NCBI RefSeq assembly: GCF_004342025.1
Contig: NZ_SLWN01000007.1
Location: forward strand, 186,001 to 250,000
Direction of reading: 5' to 3'
Origin: Kribbella steppae
GTDB taxonomy: Bacteria; Actinomycetota; Actinomycetes; Propionibacteriales; Kribbellaceae
Length of the DNA: 64,000 bases
The notes beneath the pieces are model-generated. The model worked only from the letters and a program-made list of their open reading frames with translations. It was not told where the DNA came from and did no database searches. The translations under genes were made by a program, and so were the position numbers. Positions 8,183-16,334 of this stretch are shown here, piece after piece; the stretch's first letter is position 1, and every line of letters begins with the position of its first letter.

Positions 8183-8211
8183 AGAGTAGGACGACCCCGG
8201 AGAGCCGCCAA
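8183..8211 (-). promoter_or_regulatory. promoter of ABC-F leader and gene
   Basis: TTGGCG (8206-8211) and TACTCT (8183-8188) on the minus strand are separated by exactly 17 nt. The leader ATG begins 6 nt after the -10 hexamer, placing the transcription start at or next to it. Confidence 0.65.
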
Positions 8212-8223
8212 CTGATTAACCGT

Positions 8224-8262
8224 CCCCGGAGCAGCACCACCCCCGGAGGTGCTGCTCCGGGG
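8224..8262 (-). terminator. terminator of the opp operon
   Basis: A perfect 15-bp inverted repeat (8224-8238 with 8248-8262, 9-nt loop) starts 31 nt after the oppB stop codon and precedes the ABC-F promoter. The stem is GC-rich and strong. Confidence 0.75.
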
Positions 8263-8292
8263 CGTCCCTCCCCCCGGGAATCAAGGTGGCGA

Positions 8293-9252
8293 TCAGTGCA
8301 GACGGACTCTGGGGTCGAGGGCGGCGTAGGCGATGTCCACCAGGATGTTGGCGACTACTACGGCAGCTGAGGCGAACAGGACGATGCCGATGATGACCGG
8401 GAGGTCTTGCTGGTTGATGGCGGTGATGGCGGTCTGCCCCAAGCCGGGGAGGCTGAAGACCGTCTCGATCACCACGACACCACCGACCAGCTGGCCGAGG
8501 TCGATACCGAACTGGGTGACGACCGGCGTCATCGCGCTGCGCAGACCGTGGCGGACGATCACGCGGCGCTCGCGGATACCCTTCGATCGCGCCGTCCGGA
8601 TGTAGTCCTCACTCAGTACGTCGAGCATCGAACCGCGGGTCAACCGGGTGTAAGTGGCCGCCAGCAACAAAGCCAGCGCGATCCACGGCAGGAACAGGTG
8701 CTGGACCCACGGCCCGATCCCCGCACTCAGCGCCGAGTACCCGCCGGCCGGGAACCAGTGGAACCCTGCCAGCGTGAGCCGGAAGTACAGGAAGTACAGC
8801 AGCAGCAACCCGAGCAGGAACGACGGGAACGAGTAGAAGAACAACGAGAACAGCGTCAGCCCGCGATCGGCCAGCGACCGCGGATGCACCGCCGAGATCA
8901 CCCCGTTGAAGACCCCGAGCAGCAACCACAGTACGGCGGCGCCGAGCGCGAGCGACACCGTGATCGGCAACGCCTGCCCGATGATCGTGGTCACCGGCAC
9001 CTGGTGGTAGTAGTCGTACCCGAGATTGCCCTGCAGCGCGTTCTCGATGAAATGCAGGTACTGCTTCCAGACCGGCAGGTCCAGGCCGAGCCGGTGTTTG
9101 ACCAGTGCGATCGTCTCCGGCGTCGCCTGTCGGCCGGCCAGGGTCTGTGCAACGTTGCTCGGAGCAACGAAGAACAGCCCGAACACGGCCACCGTGATGA
9201 GCCAGAGAACCAGGATCCCGTGGCCGATCCGGCGGATCAGAAAAAGAACCAT
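8293..9252 (-). CDS. oligopeptide/dipeptide ABC transporter permease (OppB/DppB type)
   Basis: 319 residues, six membrane helices and the BPD_transp_1 fold. The N-terminal RRIGHGILVLWLITVAVFGLF helix and the loop before helix 2 are typical of OppB/DppB. The EAA coupling loop is at about 215-240 (SEDYIRTARSKGIRERRVIVRHGLRSA), which contacts the ATPases. It is the last gene of the leftward operon oppA-oppD-(TnpB)-oppF-oppC-oppB, an unusual order with both ATPases before the permeases. A strong GAGGAGG precedes the ATG and lies inside the small ORF at 9237-9317. Confidence 0.93.
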   Translation of the reverse strand: MVLFLIRRIGHGILVLWLITVAVFGLFFVAPSNVAQTLAGRQATPETIALVKHRLGLDLPVWKQYLHFIENALQGNLGYDYYHQVPVTTIIGQALPITVSLALGAAVLWLLLGVFNGVISAVHPRSLADRGLTLFSLFFYSFPSFLLGLLLLYFLYFRLTLAGFHWFPAGGYSALSAGIGPWVQHLFLPWIALALLLAATYTRLTRGSMLDVLSEDYIRTARSKGIRERRVIVRHGLRSAMTPVVTQFGIDLGQLVGGVVVIETVFSLPGLGQTAITAINQQDLPVIIGIVLFASAAVVVANILVDIAYAALDPRVRLH

Positions 9253-9317
9253 CGCCGCCTCCTCGCAGCACCGTTGGAGGTGTCGATCCAGTAGTTGCCC
9301 CAGCCGAACAGCGCCAT
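9237..9317 (-). CDS. possible 26-residue ORF between oppC and oppB
   Basis: The ATG at 9317 follows the oppC stop by 2 nt and has GGAG 6 nt upstream. The ORF ends 16 bp inside oppB, in another frame, and contains the oppB ribosome site. The product begins MALFGWGNYWIDTSNGAA and ends in Arg-Arg-Arg-Arg-Trp-Phe-Phe-Phe. It could be a real small protein or serve to couple oppC and oppB translation. No homology is known to me. Confidence 0.4.
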   Translation of the reverse strand: MALFGWGNYWIDTSNGAARRRRWFFF

Positions 9318-9319
9318 CA

Positions 9320-10246
9320 CTAGCTCCGATCCGCGCGCGGGTCGAAGGCGTCCCGGACCCCGTCGCCGAACAGGTTGAAGGCCAGCGTGGTGATCAGCAG
9401 CGCCAGACCGGGGAAGAGGATGAACCACCACGCGGTCGTGTAGTAGTTCTGCGACGCGCTGATCATCCCGCCCCAGTCCGCGGTCGGCGGCGGCAGCCCG
9501 AGCCCGAGGAACGACAGCGTCGCCTGGGTCACGATCACCACCGGGATCAGCAGCGTGGTGTAGACGATCACCGGTGCCAGCACGTTCGGCAGGATGTCGA
9601 CGAACATGATCCGGGAGTCCCCCGCCCCCAGCGATCGGGCCGCCTCGACGAACTCCCGCTCCCGCAGCGACAGCACCTGACCGCGCACGATCCGGGCCAC
9701 CGACGCCCAACTGAAGAACCCAATCACCATCACCGTCACCGTCAGGCTCGGGCCGGTGACCGACACCAACGCGATCGCCACCAGCAGGAACGGCACCGAC
9801 AGCACGACGTCGATCAGCCGCGCGAGCACGGTGTCGACGAGTCCACCGAGGAACCCCGCCGCCAGACCGAGGACTACGCCGACCACCACCGTGATCGCGG
9901 TCGCGGCCACCCCGACCAGCAGTGACACGCGAGCGCCGTACGCGATCCGCACCAGGATGTCGCGGCCCAGGTCGTCGGTCCCCAGCCAGAACGTCCCGTT
10001 CGGCCCGCGCGGCAACCCGTCCGGCGTCAGCCCGATGTCGCGGTACTGCTCGTTCGGCGGATGCCCGGTGATGGAGGCGAACACCGGCGCGAAGATCGCC
10101 ATCAGCACGATCAGCACGATCACGACGAGCGAGATCATCGCCACCTTGTCGCGGCGCAACCGCCGCAACGCCAGCACGAACGGACTACGCCCCTCGATCG
10201 CCTTCGGCTCATCGACGACGTCGACCATCTCGATTGCTGCGGTCAT
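9320..10246 (-). CDS. oligopeptide/dipeptide ABC transporter permease (OppC/DppC type)
   Basis: 308 residues. An N-terminal cytoplasmic tail and first helix (OppC_N, about 20-60) precede five further helices. The loop GTDDLGRDILVRIAYGARVSL (about 90-110) and the EAA loop REFVEAARSLGAGDSRIMFVDILPN are standard for OppC/DppC. The ATG at 10246 is selected because GGGAGG lies just upstream. It pairs with OppB to make the membrane channel. Confidence 0.94.
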   Translation of the reverse strand: MTAAIEMVDVVDEPKAIEGRSPFVLALRRLRRDKVAMISLVVIVLIVLMAIFAPVFASITGHPPNEQYRDIGLTPDGLPRGPNGTFWLGTDDLGRDILVRIAYGARVSLLVGVAATAITVVVGVVLGLAAGFLGGLVDTVLARLIDVVLSVPFLLVAIALVSVTGPSLTVTVMVIGFFSWASVARIVRGQVLSLREREFVEAARSLGAGDSRIMFVDILPNVLAPVIVYTTLLIPVVIVTQATLSFLGLGLPPPTADWGGMISASQNYYTTAWWFILFPGLALLITTLAFNLFGDGVRDAFDPRADRS

Positions 10247-10251
10247 GGGGC

Positions 10252-10297
10252 CTCCCGACCTGGACTGAGGAGCGGAGCGACGAGGGAAGGTCGGGAG
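10252..10297. repeat. inverted repeat with REP-like motif between oppF and oppC
   Basis: CTCCCGACC (10252-10260) and GGTCGGGAG (10289-10297) form a 9-bp stem. The loop carries GAGGAGCGGAGCGACGAGG, a motif type often dispersed in actinobacterial genomes. It lies in the 100-bp oppF-oppC gap and could stabilise or attenuate the downstream mRNA. Confidence 0.4.
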
Positions 10298-10346
10298 CCA
10301 CAGCCCCATGACCATCCCGGCGCCGAAGGCCCGGCCAAAAGCACAG

Positions 10347-11360
10347 TCATGATGCCTTCAGATCGGGTACGGCGGTGGACAGGTCCTCGCCGATGGTCAA
10401 CGGATGGATGCACGCCGTCCGATGTTCGCCGCCGTCATCCAGTACGGCGGCCAGCGGCGGCTCGGTCGCGGCACAGTCGGCCCGGGATTTCGGGCACCGC
10501 GTGTGGAACCTGCACCCCTCCGGCGGGTTCGTCGCGGCTGGGATGTCGCCACCGAGGATGATCTGCTCGCGACTGTCGGCCGTGTCCGGATCCGCCACCG
10601 GCAGCGCGGACAGCAACGCCCGGGTGTACGGATGCCGGGTCTGGCCGAACAACTCGCTGGTCGGTGCGAGCTCGGCGATCTTGCCCAGGTACATCACCGC
10701 GATCCGGTCGCTGACGTGCCGGACCACGGACAGGTCGTGCGAGATGAACACGTAGGTCAGATCGAACTCGCGCTGCAGATCCGCCAGCAGGTTGATGATC
10801 TGCGCCTGGATCGATACGTCCAGCGCCGACACCGGTTCGTCGCAGATCACCAGCTTCGGCCGCAGCGCCAGCGCCCGGGCGACCCCGATCCGCTGCCGCT
10901 GCCCGCCGGAGAACTCGGCCGGGAACCTGTTGTAGTGCTCGGGATTCAGCCCGACCAGCTCCATCAGCTCCTGGACCTTCTTCTTCCGCTCCGCGCCCGA
11001 CGCGATGCCGTGGATGCTGAACGGGTCGCCGATGATCGAGCCGACCCGCCGGCGCGGGTTCAGCGAGCCGTACGGGTCCTGGAAGATCACCTGGACCTCA
11101 CGGCGGATCGGCCGCATCGCCTTCCGGGACAACGTGCTGATCTCGGTACCGTCGAACCACACCGAGCCGGACGTCACGTCGTACAGGTGGGCCATGCAGC
11201 GGGCCAGGGTCGATTTGCCGCAGCCGGTCTCGCCGACCAGCCCGAGTGTCTCGCCCTTGCGGACCTCGAGAGAGACGCCGTCGACCGCCCGGACCACCTC
11301 CCGGGAATGAGTGGGGAACACCTTGCGGACGTCCTCCACCTTCAGCAACACGTCGTTCAT
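10347..11360 (-). CDS. oligopeptide ABC transporter ATP-binding protein (OppF type)
   Basis: 337 residues. Walker A GETGCGKST (about 40-48), signature FSGGQRQRIGVARAL, Walker B LVICDEPVSALDVS and the H-loop (FISHDLSV) are intact. The C-terminal oligopeptide-transporter domain carries the CRFHTRCPKSRADC cysteine cluster found in OppD/F proteins that bind a 4Fe-4S cluster. Its start codon is now the first base triplet beside the inserted TnpB element, so its native ribosome site inside oppD has been displaced; no good Shine-Dalgarno is visible in the element end that replaces it. Confidence 0.94.
   Translation of the reverse strand: MNDVLLKVEDVRKVFPTHSREVVRAVDGVSLEVRKGETLGLVGETGCGKSTLARCMAHLYDVTSGSVWFDGTEISTLSRKAMRPIRREVQVIFQDPYGSLNPRRRVGSIIGDPFSIHGIASGAERKKKVQELMELVGLNPEHYNRFPAEFSGGQRQRIGVARALALRPKLVICDEPVSALDVSIQAQIINLLADLQREFDLTYVFISHDLSVVRHVSDRIAVMYLGKIAELAPTSELFGQTRHPYTRALLSALPVADPDTADSREQIILGGDIPAATNPPEGCRFHTRCPKSRADCAATEPPLAAVLDDGGEHRTACIHPLTIGEDLSTAVPDLKAS
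11356..11360 (+). other. predicted TAM (TTCAT) at the left edge of the TnpB element
   Basis: IS200/IS605-type elements sit directly 3' of a short target motif that also serves as the TnpB transposon-adjacent motif. TTCAT is the reverse complement of the oppF start ATGAA. The position is supported by reconstruction of the empty site. Confidence 0.6.
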
Positions 11361-11379
11361 CAGATAGGTCGCGGGGAGG

Positions 11380-11399
11380 CCCCGTCATTGATGGCGGGG
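11380..11399 (+). repeat. left-end hairpin of the TnpB element
   Basis: CCCCGTCA-TTGA-TGGCGGGG is a near-perfect hairpin (one G-T pair) 20 bp inside the left edge. Subterminal imperfect palindromes of this kind are the sites bound by the Y1 transposase in IS200/IS605 elements. Confidence 0.6.
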
Positions 11400-11467
11400 T
11401 GGAGCCGCGACTCCCTCCTCTCGGTGTGCTCGGAGAAGTGTCGGCGGTGGCTGGTTGGATCGGGGGC

Positions 11468-12661
11468 ATGTCTCGCTACCGCCTGTGTCCCACGCCGGCG
11501 CAGACTGCTGGGCTGCTGGCTCAGTGTGGGCAAGCGCGATATGTGTGGAACCTGGCCGTTGAGCGATGGTCGATGTGGACACGCGACAAAGGCCCGACGC
11601 CGGGATTCGTTGAGCAGGCGCGGCAACTGACCGAGGCGCGTGCCGTGTTCGGCTGGTTGCGTGATGGGTCGCAAACCGTCCAGCAGCAAGCGCTGCGGGA
11701 CTTCGACCAAGCCCGCAGGAACTTCTTCGCCGGCAGCCATCACCGCCCCACCTGGCGCAAAGCCGGACGGCGTGAAGGGTTCCGTATCGTCGGTCCTCAG
11801 GCCGGCCGGGTTGAGCAGGTCAGCCGCAAGTGGGCGAGGGTGCTGGTTCCGAAGGTCGGCTGGGTACGGTTCCGGGTGAGCCGGGCGCTGCCGGAGTCCA
11901 GGTCGTACCGGATCACCCGTGACCGCGTCGGGCGCTGGCACATCGCGTTCGCCGCCGTACCGGACCCGATCCCGGCACCCGGCAACGGCGCGGTCGTCGG
12001 CGTTGACCGCGGCGTGACCGTATCCGCCGCCCTGTCCACCGGGGAACTGCTCAACTGCCCAAGGCTGTCCGAGTCCGAGCGGCGGCGACTGGTGCACCTT
12101 CAACGGCGACTCGCCCGAGCCCAGCGCGGCTCGAACCGCAGGAAACGCGTCAAGGCCGCGATCGCGAAACTGCACGCCCGGGCCGCGGATCGACGTAAGG
12201 ACTGGGTCGAGAAGACCTCGACCGATTTCGCGCGCCGCTTCGACGTGATCCGCGTCGAAGACCTCCGGGTACCGCAGATGACCAGGCGGCCGAAACCCAA
12301 GCCCGATCCCGCCAAGGCAGGCAGCTACCTGCCGAACCGGCGACGCGCCAAGGCCGGCCTGAACCGGGGCATCCTCAACAACGGCTGGGGACTGCTGGTC
12401 CAGCGGCTCGAACACAAAGCCGCCGGACGAGTCGAGAAGATCACGGCGGCGTACACGAGCCAGACGTGTTCGCGCTGCGGGCACTGTGCACCCGGGAACC
12501 GCGAGAACCAAGCGTTCCGGTGTCAGTCCTGCGGCCACAGCGACCACGCCGACCTGAACGCCGCTATCAACATCGCCGCCGGACGGGCGGTCAGCGCGCG
12601 CCGAGACAAGCCTGTACGGATGTCTGTGAAGCGTGAACCTCAACTCACTACCTCCACGTAG
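11468..12661 (+). CDS. tnpB: TnpB, RNA-guided transposon-associated nuclease
   Basis: 397 residues. The N-terminal RYRLCPTPAQTAGLLAQCGQARYVWN matches the helix-turn-helix/REC start of TnpB. The RuvC-like site is complete: D180 in VVGVDRG, E264 in IRVEDL and D362 in HADLNAA. The zinc finger has C334, C337, C352 and C355. TnpB uses an RNA from the element's right end to cut DNA next to the TAM, which favours retention of the element. The ATG at 11468 is chosen because the family starts there; upstream codons run through the element end and oppF. It probably remains functional as no key residue is missing. Confidence 0.93.
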   Translation: MSRYRLCPTPAQTAGLLAQCGQARYVWNLAVERWSMWTRDKGPTPGFVEQARQLTEARAVFGWLRDGSQTVQQQALRDFDQARRNFFAGSHHRPTWRKAGRREGFRIVGPQAGRVEQVSRKWARVLVPKVGWVRFRVSRALPESRSYRITRDRVGRWHIAFAAVPDPIPAPGNGAVVGVDRGVTVSAALSTGELLNCPRLSESERRRLVHLQRRLARAQRGSNRRKRVKAAIAKLHARAADRRKDWVEKTSTDFARRFDVIRVEDLRVPQMTRRPKPKPDPAKAGSYLPNRRRAKAGLNRGILNNGWGLLVQRLEHKAAGRVEKITAAYTSQTCSRCGHCAPGNRENQAFRCQSCGHSDHADLNAAINIAAGRAVSARRDKPVRMSVKREPQLTTST

Positions 12662-12699
12662 CTGGGCTGGAATCCTCGCCGTTCACGGCGAGGAGGACG

Positions 12700-12719
<20 letters not shown>
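12560..12719 (+). ncRNA. predicted omega RNA with guide into oppD
   Basis: In this family the guide RNA overlaps the 3' end of tnpB and the right end, and the guide is the flanking DNA. The scaffold would end at TCAA (12703), leaving GACGCAATCGCCTCGC (12704-12719) as the first guide bases, taken from the oppD 3' end. The 5' boundary is a guess. This guide next to TTCAT matches the empty insertion site exactly. Confidence 0.4.
12674..12693 (+). repeat. right-end hairpin of the TnpB element
   Basis: CCTCGCCG-TTCA-CGGCGAGG is a perfect 8-bp stem, 10 bp from the deduced right end and followed by AGGACGTCAA. It is the typical right-end structure of IS1341-like elements and would lie at the 3' part of the guide RNA scaffold. 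Confidence 0.65.
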
Positions 12720-13680
<961 letters not shown>

Positions 13681-13687
13681 GTGCCTC

Positions 13688-15481
13688 TCAGCCGCCCTGC
13701 TTGTCCTTGGCGAGCCAGACATTGGTCGGGTCGTAGTTCTGCAGCGACGGGACGTAGACGGCGTTGTGGACATGTGCGGCGTGGTAGTTCGCCTGCTTGT
13801 TGTTGGTCAGCGGGTAGAAGGCGGCTTGGTCCATCACCCTGGCGTCGGCCTTTGCCCAGAGCGCGGCGGCCGCGTCCTGCGTCGGCGCGGCGGCCGCCTG
13901 CTTGATCAGCGTGTTGGTCTCCGGGTCGTTGTAGAGACCGAAGTTGCTGCCGATCGGCGGGAACGACGGCTCACCGGAGAACAGTGGGTTGAAGAACGAC
14001 AGCGCCGCGTTGCCGTACCAGTCCGCACCCCAGCCGGCCAGTGACAGGTCCCAGACACCACGCTTGGCGACACTCGGCACCTGCAGGTACTTCACGTAGA
14101 AGTCCGCGTTCGGCGAGGGTACGCCGGTGACGGTGATGCCGGCCTTGGACAGGTCCTGCTGGATCGTCTGGAAGGTCTTGCTGCTGCCCTCGGTCGCGTT
14201 CCGGTAGAGGAACTTCAGCGTCAGGTTGGGAAAGCCGGCCTCGGCGAGCAACTGCTTGGCCTTGTCCGGGTTGTACGGGTACGGATCGTTGGGCTTGGAG
14301 CCGACGATCACGTCCGGCAGGACGTGGGTCAGCGGCGGATTCAGGGTCTTGCCGCCGAGCACCTGCAGGATGTGGTCGCGGTTGATCGCGTAGCTGATCG
14401 CCTGCCGCACCGTCGGGTTCTCCAGCGCCTTGTTGTTGTTCGGCGAGACGGTGTTGTAGATGACGTACGGGTTGGAGCCCGCGGTGTCACCGATCGTCAG
14501 GTTCGGGTCCTTCTTGGCCTGCAGCGCGGGCAGCTGGGACGGCGGTGGCGCGACGTCGAACTCCATGTCGGCGCTCGGTGTGCCGGTTTGCAGCTGCTGC
14601 TGGACGGAGTCCTGGGTGACCGTCTCGTTCACCACGACCTTGTCGACGTACGCCTTGCGGACCGGATCGGTGGCCGGGTCCCAGTCGGCGTTGCGGGAGT
14701 AGGTGATCGACTTGGTCGGCACCCACGAGTCGACCTTGTACGGGCCGTCGGACGGGTAGTTGTTGCCCAGCTCGGTGCTGCCGGGGAGGTACTTGAGCGC
14801 CTCGACCGGGGCCGGGGAGAACGCCGGCAGGGTCAGCATGTCGACGAAGTACGACGCCGGCTGGTTCAGCGTGAAGACGACGGTGGTGTCGTCCTTGGCG
14901 ACCACTCCGGGCAGCGGTGTTGTGTCGATATAGGCCTGGATCGCAGCCGGGGTCTTGGCCACCTTGGTGAAGCCGTCCGCGAACGCCTTGTACCCGACGA
15001 TCAGGTCGGCGAAGTCCGGGATGCCACCGAAGGGCTGCACCGGGTTCGCGGTCCGCTTGACACCGCGGACCATGTCGGCGGCCGTCACCTGGCGGGCCGG
15101 ACTGGTGTTCCACTTCGCCCCGGGCCGGATCTTGATCGTGTAGGTCTTGCCGTCCGCACTGATCCCGCCGTTCGCGGCGGTCGGGATCTCGGTGGCGAGG
15201 TCCGCGACCGGGCTGGTGTTCTTGCCACCGGGATCGGCCGGGTACGTGAACAGCTGCCTGCTCCACATCCGCAGGTTGAGGTAGCCGACCGAGTAGTAGC
15301 TGATGTTCGGATCCATGTAGTCGACATCGCCGGCCCCGAGCATGTTCAGGGTGCCGCCGGTGACCGGCGTGGCCTCGGTACTGCCGGATCCGGACGGTGA
15401 TCCGCTGCCACTGTTGCAGGCGGCGAGCATGAGCGTCGCCACGGCGGCAAGGGATACTGCCGCCAGCCTTCTTCTGGCCAT
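13688..15481 (-). CDS. oligopeptide-binding lipoprotein (SBP family 5, OppA/DppA type)
   Basis: 597 residues. A signal peptide ends in the lipobox LAAC (C22), after which a Gly/Ser-rich tether leads to an SBP_bac_5 domain. Family features include KIRPGAKWNTS and the later NNKALENPTVRQAISYAINRDHI-type segment. It captures peptides outside the membrane and delivers them to OppB/OppC. It is the first gene of the operon, with GGAGGAGG before the ATG. The 166-bp gap to the divergent response regulator contains paired TGAC/GTCA palindromes. Confidence 0.94.
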   Translation of the reverse strand: MARRRLAAVSLAAVATLMLAACNSGSGSPSGSGSTEATPVTGGTLNMLGAGDVDYMDPNISYYSVGYLNLRMWSRQLFTYPADPGGKNTSPVADLATEIPTAANGGISADGKTYTIKIRPGAKWNTSPARQVTAADMVRGVKRTANPVQPFGGIPDFADLIVGYKAFADGFTKVAKTPAAIQAYIDTTPLPGVVAKDDTTVVFTLNQPASYFVDMLTLPAFSPAPVEALKYLPGSTELGNNYPSDGPYKVDSWVPTKSITYSRNADWDPATDPVRKAYVDKVVVNETVTQDSVQQQLQTGTPSADMEFDVAPPPSQLPALQAKKDPNLTIGDTAGSNPYVIYNTVSPNNNKALENPTVRQAISYAINRDHILQVLGGKTLNPPLTHVLPDVIVGSKPNDPYPYNPDKAKQLLAEAGFPNLTLKFLYRNATEGSSKTFQTIQQDLSKAGITVTGVPSPNADFYVKYLQVPSVAKRGVWDLSLAGWGADWYGNAALSFFNPLFSGEPSFPPIGSNFGLYNDPETNTLIKQAAAAPTQDAAAALWAKADARVMDQAAFYPLTNNKQANYHAAHVHNAVYVPSLQNYDPTNVWLAKDKQGG

Positions 15482-15587
15482 TGGTCCTCCTCCAGGACTC
15501 GATAGCGCCGAAGTTAGGACTCGCGGCGCCGCCTGGAAGCGCGGTCACAGAACCGTCAAGGCCTTGTCACCCGGCACCCGCGCCAAG

Positions 15588-15611
15588 ATGACGAAGTCAT
15601 GACAGAAGTCA
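15588..15611. promoter_or_regulatory. two adjoining TGAC/GTCA palindromes between oppA and the OmpR-type regulator
   Basis: ATGAC-GAA-GTCAT (15588-15600) is perfect. TGAC-AGAA-GTCA (15600-15611) directly adjoins it. They lie between divergent genes, 37 bp before the response regulator start, and may be its binding site. Confidence 0.4.
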
Positions 15612-15647
15612 CCGTCGTTTGGGCCTCCGGTAGTCCACACTGGACCG

Positions 15648-16331
15648 GTGGCACACAGCCTGCTGTTGGTCGATGACGAACCGCGCATCCGGCGGGTGCT
15701 GCGGCTCGCCCTGGAGGACGAGGGGTACCAGGTCGCCGAGGCTGCCAACGGGTACGACGCTCTCGCCGCGCTGCGCCGGGAGCCGCCGGACGTGGTGCTG
15801 CTGGACCTGATGCTGCCGGATCGCGACGGCTTCACGGTCTGCCGCGAGATCCGCCGTACCAGTGACGTACCGGTCATCATGGTGACCGCGCGGACCGACA
15901 GTCACGATGTGGTCGCCGGGCTGGAGGCAGGCGCGGACGACTACGTCACCAAGCCGCTGGTGGCCAAGGAGTTGTCGGCCCGGATCCGGGCGCTGCTGCG
16001 GCGGGTCGAGCCGGCCAACGCCCGCCAGCTGGACCTGCTGGTGGTCGGTGACCTTCGGATCGACGTGGCCGGCGCCGAGGTTTCGCGCGGCGACACGGTG
16101 CTGCCGTTGACCCGGACCGAGTTCAAGCTGCTGGCCGAACTGGCCGGCGCCGAGGGCAAGGTGCTGAGCCGGGAGCAGTTGCTGTCCAAGGTGTGGGGCT
16201 ACGGGTACTTCGGTGACAGCCGGATCGTCGACGTCCACATCCGCCGGCTGCGGCTGAAGATCGAGCACGACCCGGCCAGCCCGAAGCATCTGGTCACGGC
16301 CCGCGGCCTGGGCTACCGACTGGTGAGCTGA
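15648..16331 (+). CDS. OmpR-type response regulator
   Basis: 227 residues. The receiver has DDE (9-11), phospho-acceptor D53 in LLDLMLPD, T in MVTAR and K in TKP. The winged-helix domain ends RGLGYRLVS as usual for OmpR/PhoB. The start is a GTG. It is followed 3 nt later by the sensor kinase gene, and the pair is divergent from the peptide transporter operon, which is the obvious candidate target. Confidence 0.96.
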   Translation: MAHSLLLVDDEPRIRRVLRLALEDEGYQVAEAANGYDALAALRREPPDVVLLDLMLPDRDGFTVCREIRRTSDVPVIMVTARTDSHDVVAGLEAGADDYVTKPLVAKELSARIRALLRRVEPANARQLDLLVVGDLRIDVAGAEVSRGDTVLPLTRTEFKLLAELAGAEGKVLSREQLLSKVWGYGYFGDSRIVDVHIRRLRLKIEHDPASPKHLVTARGLGYRLVS

Positions 16332-16334
16332 GCC

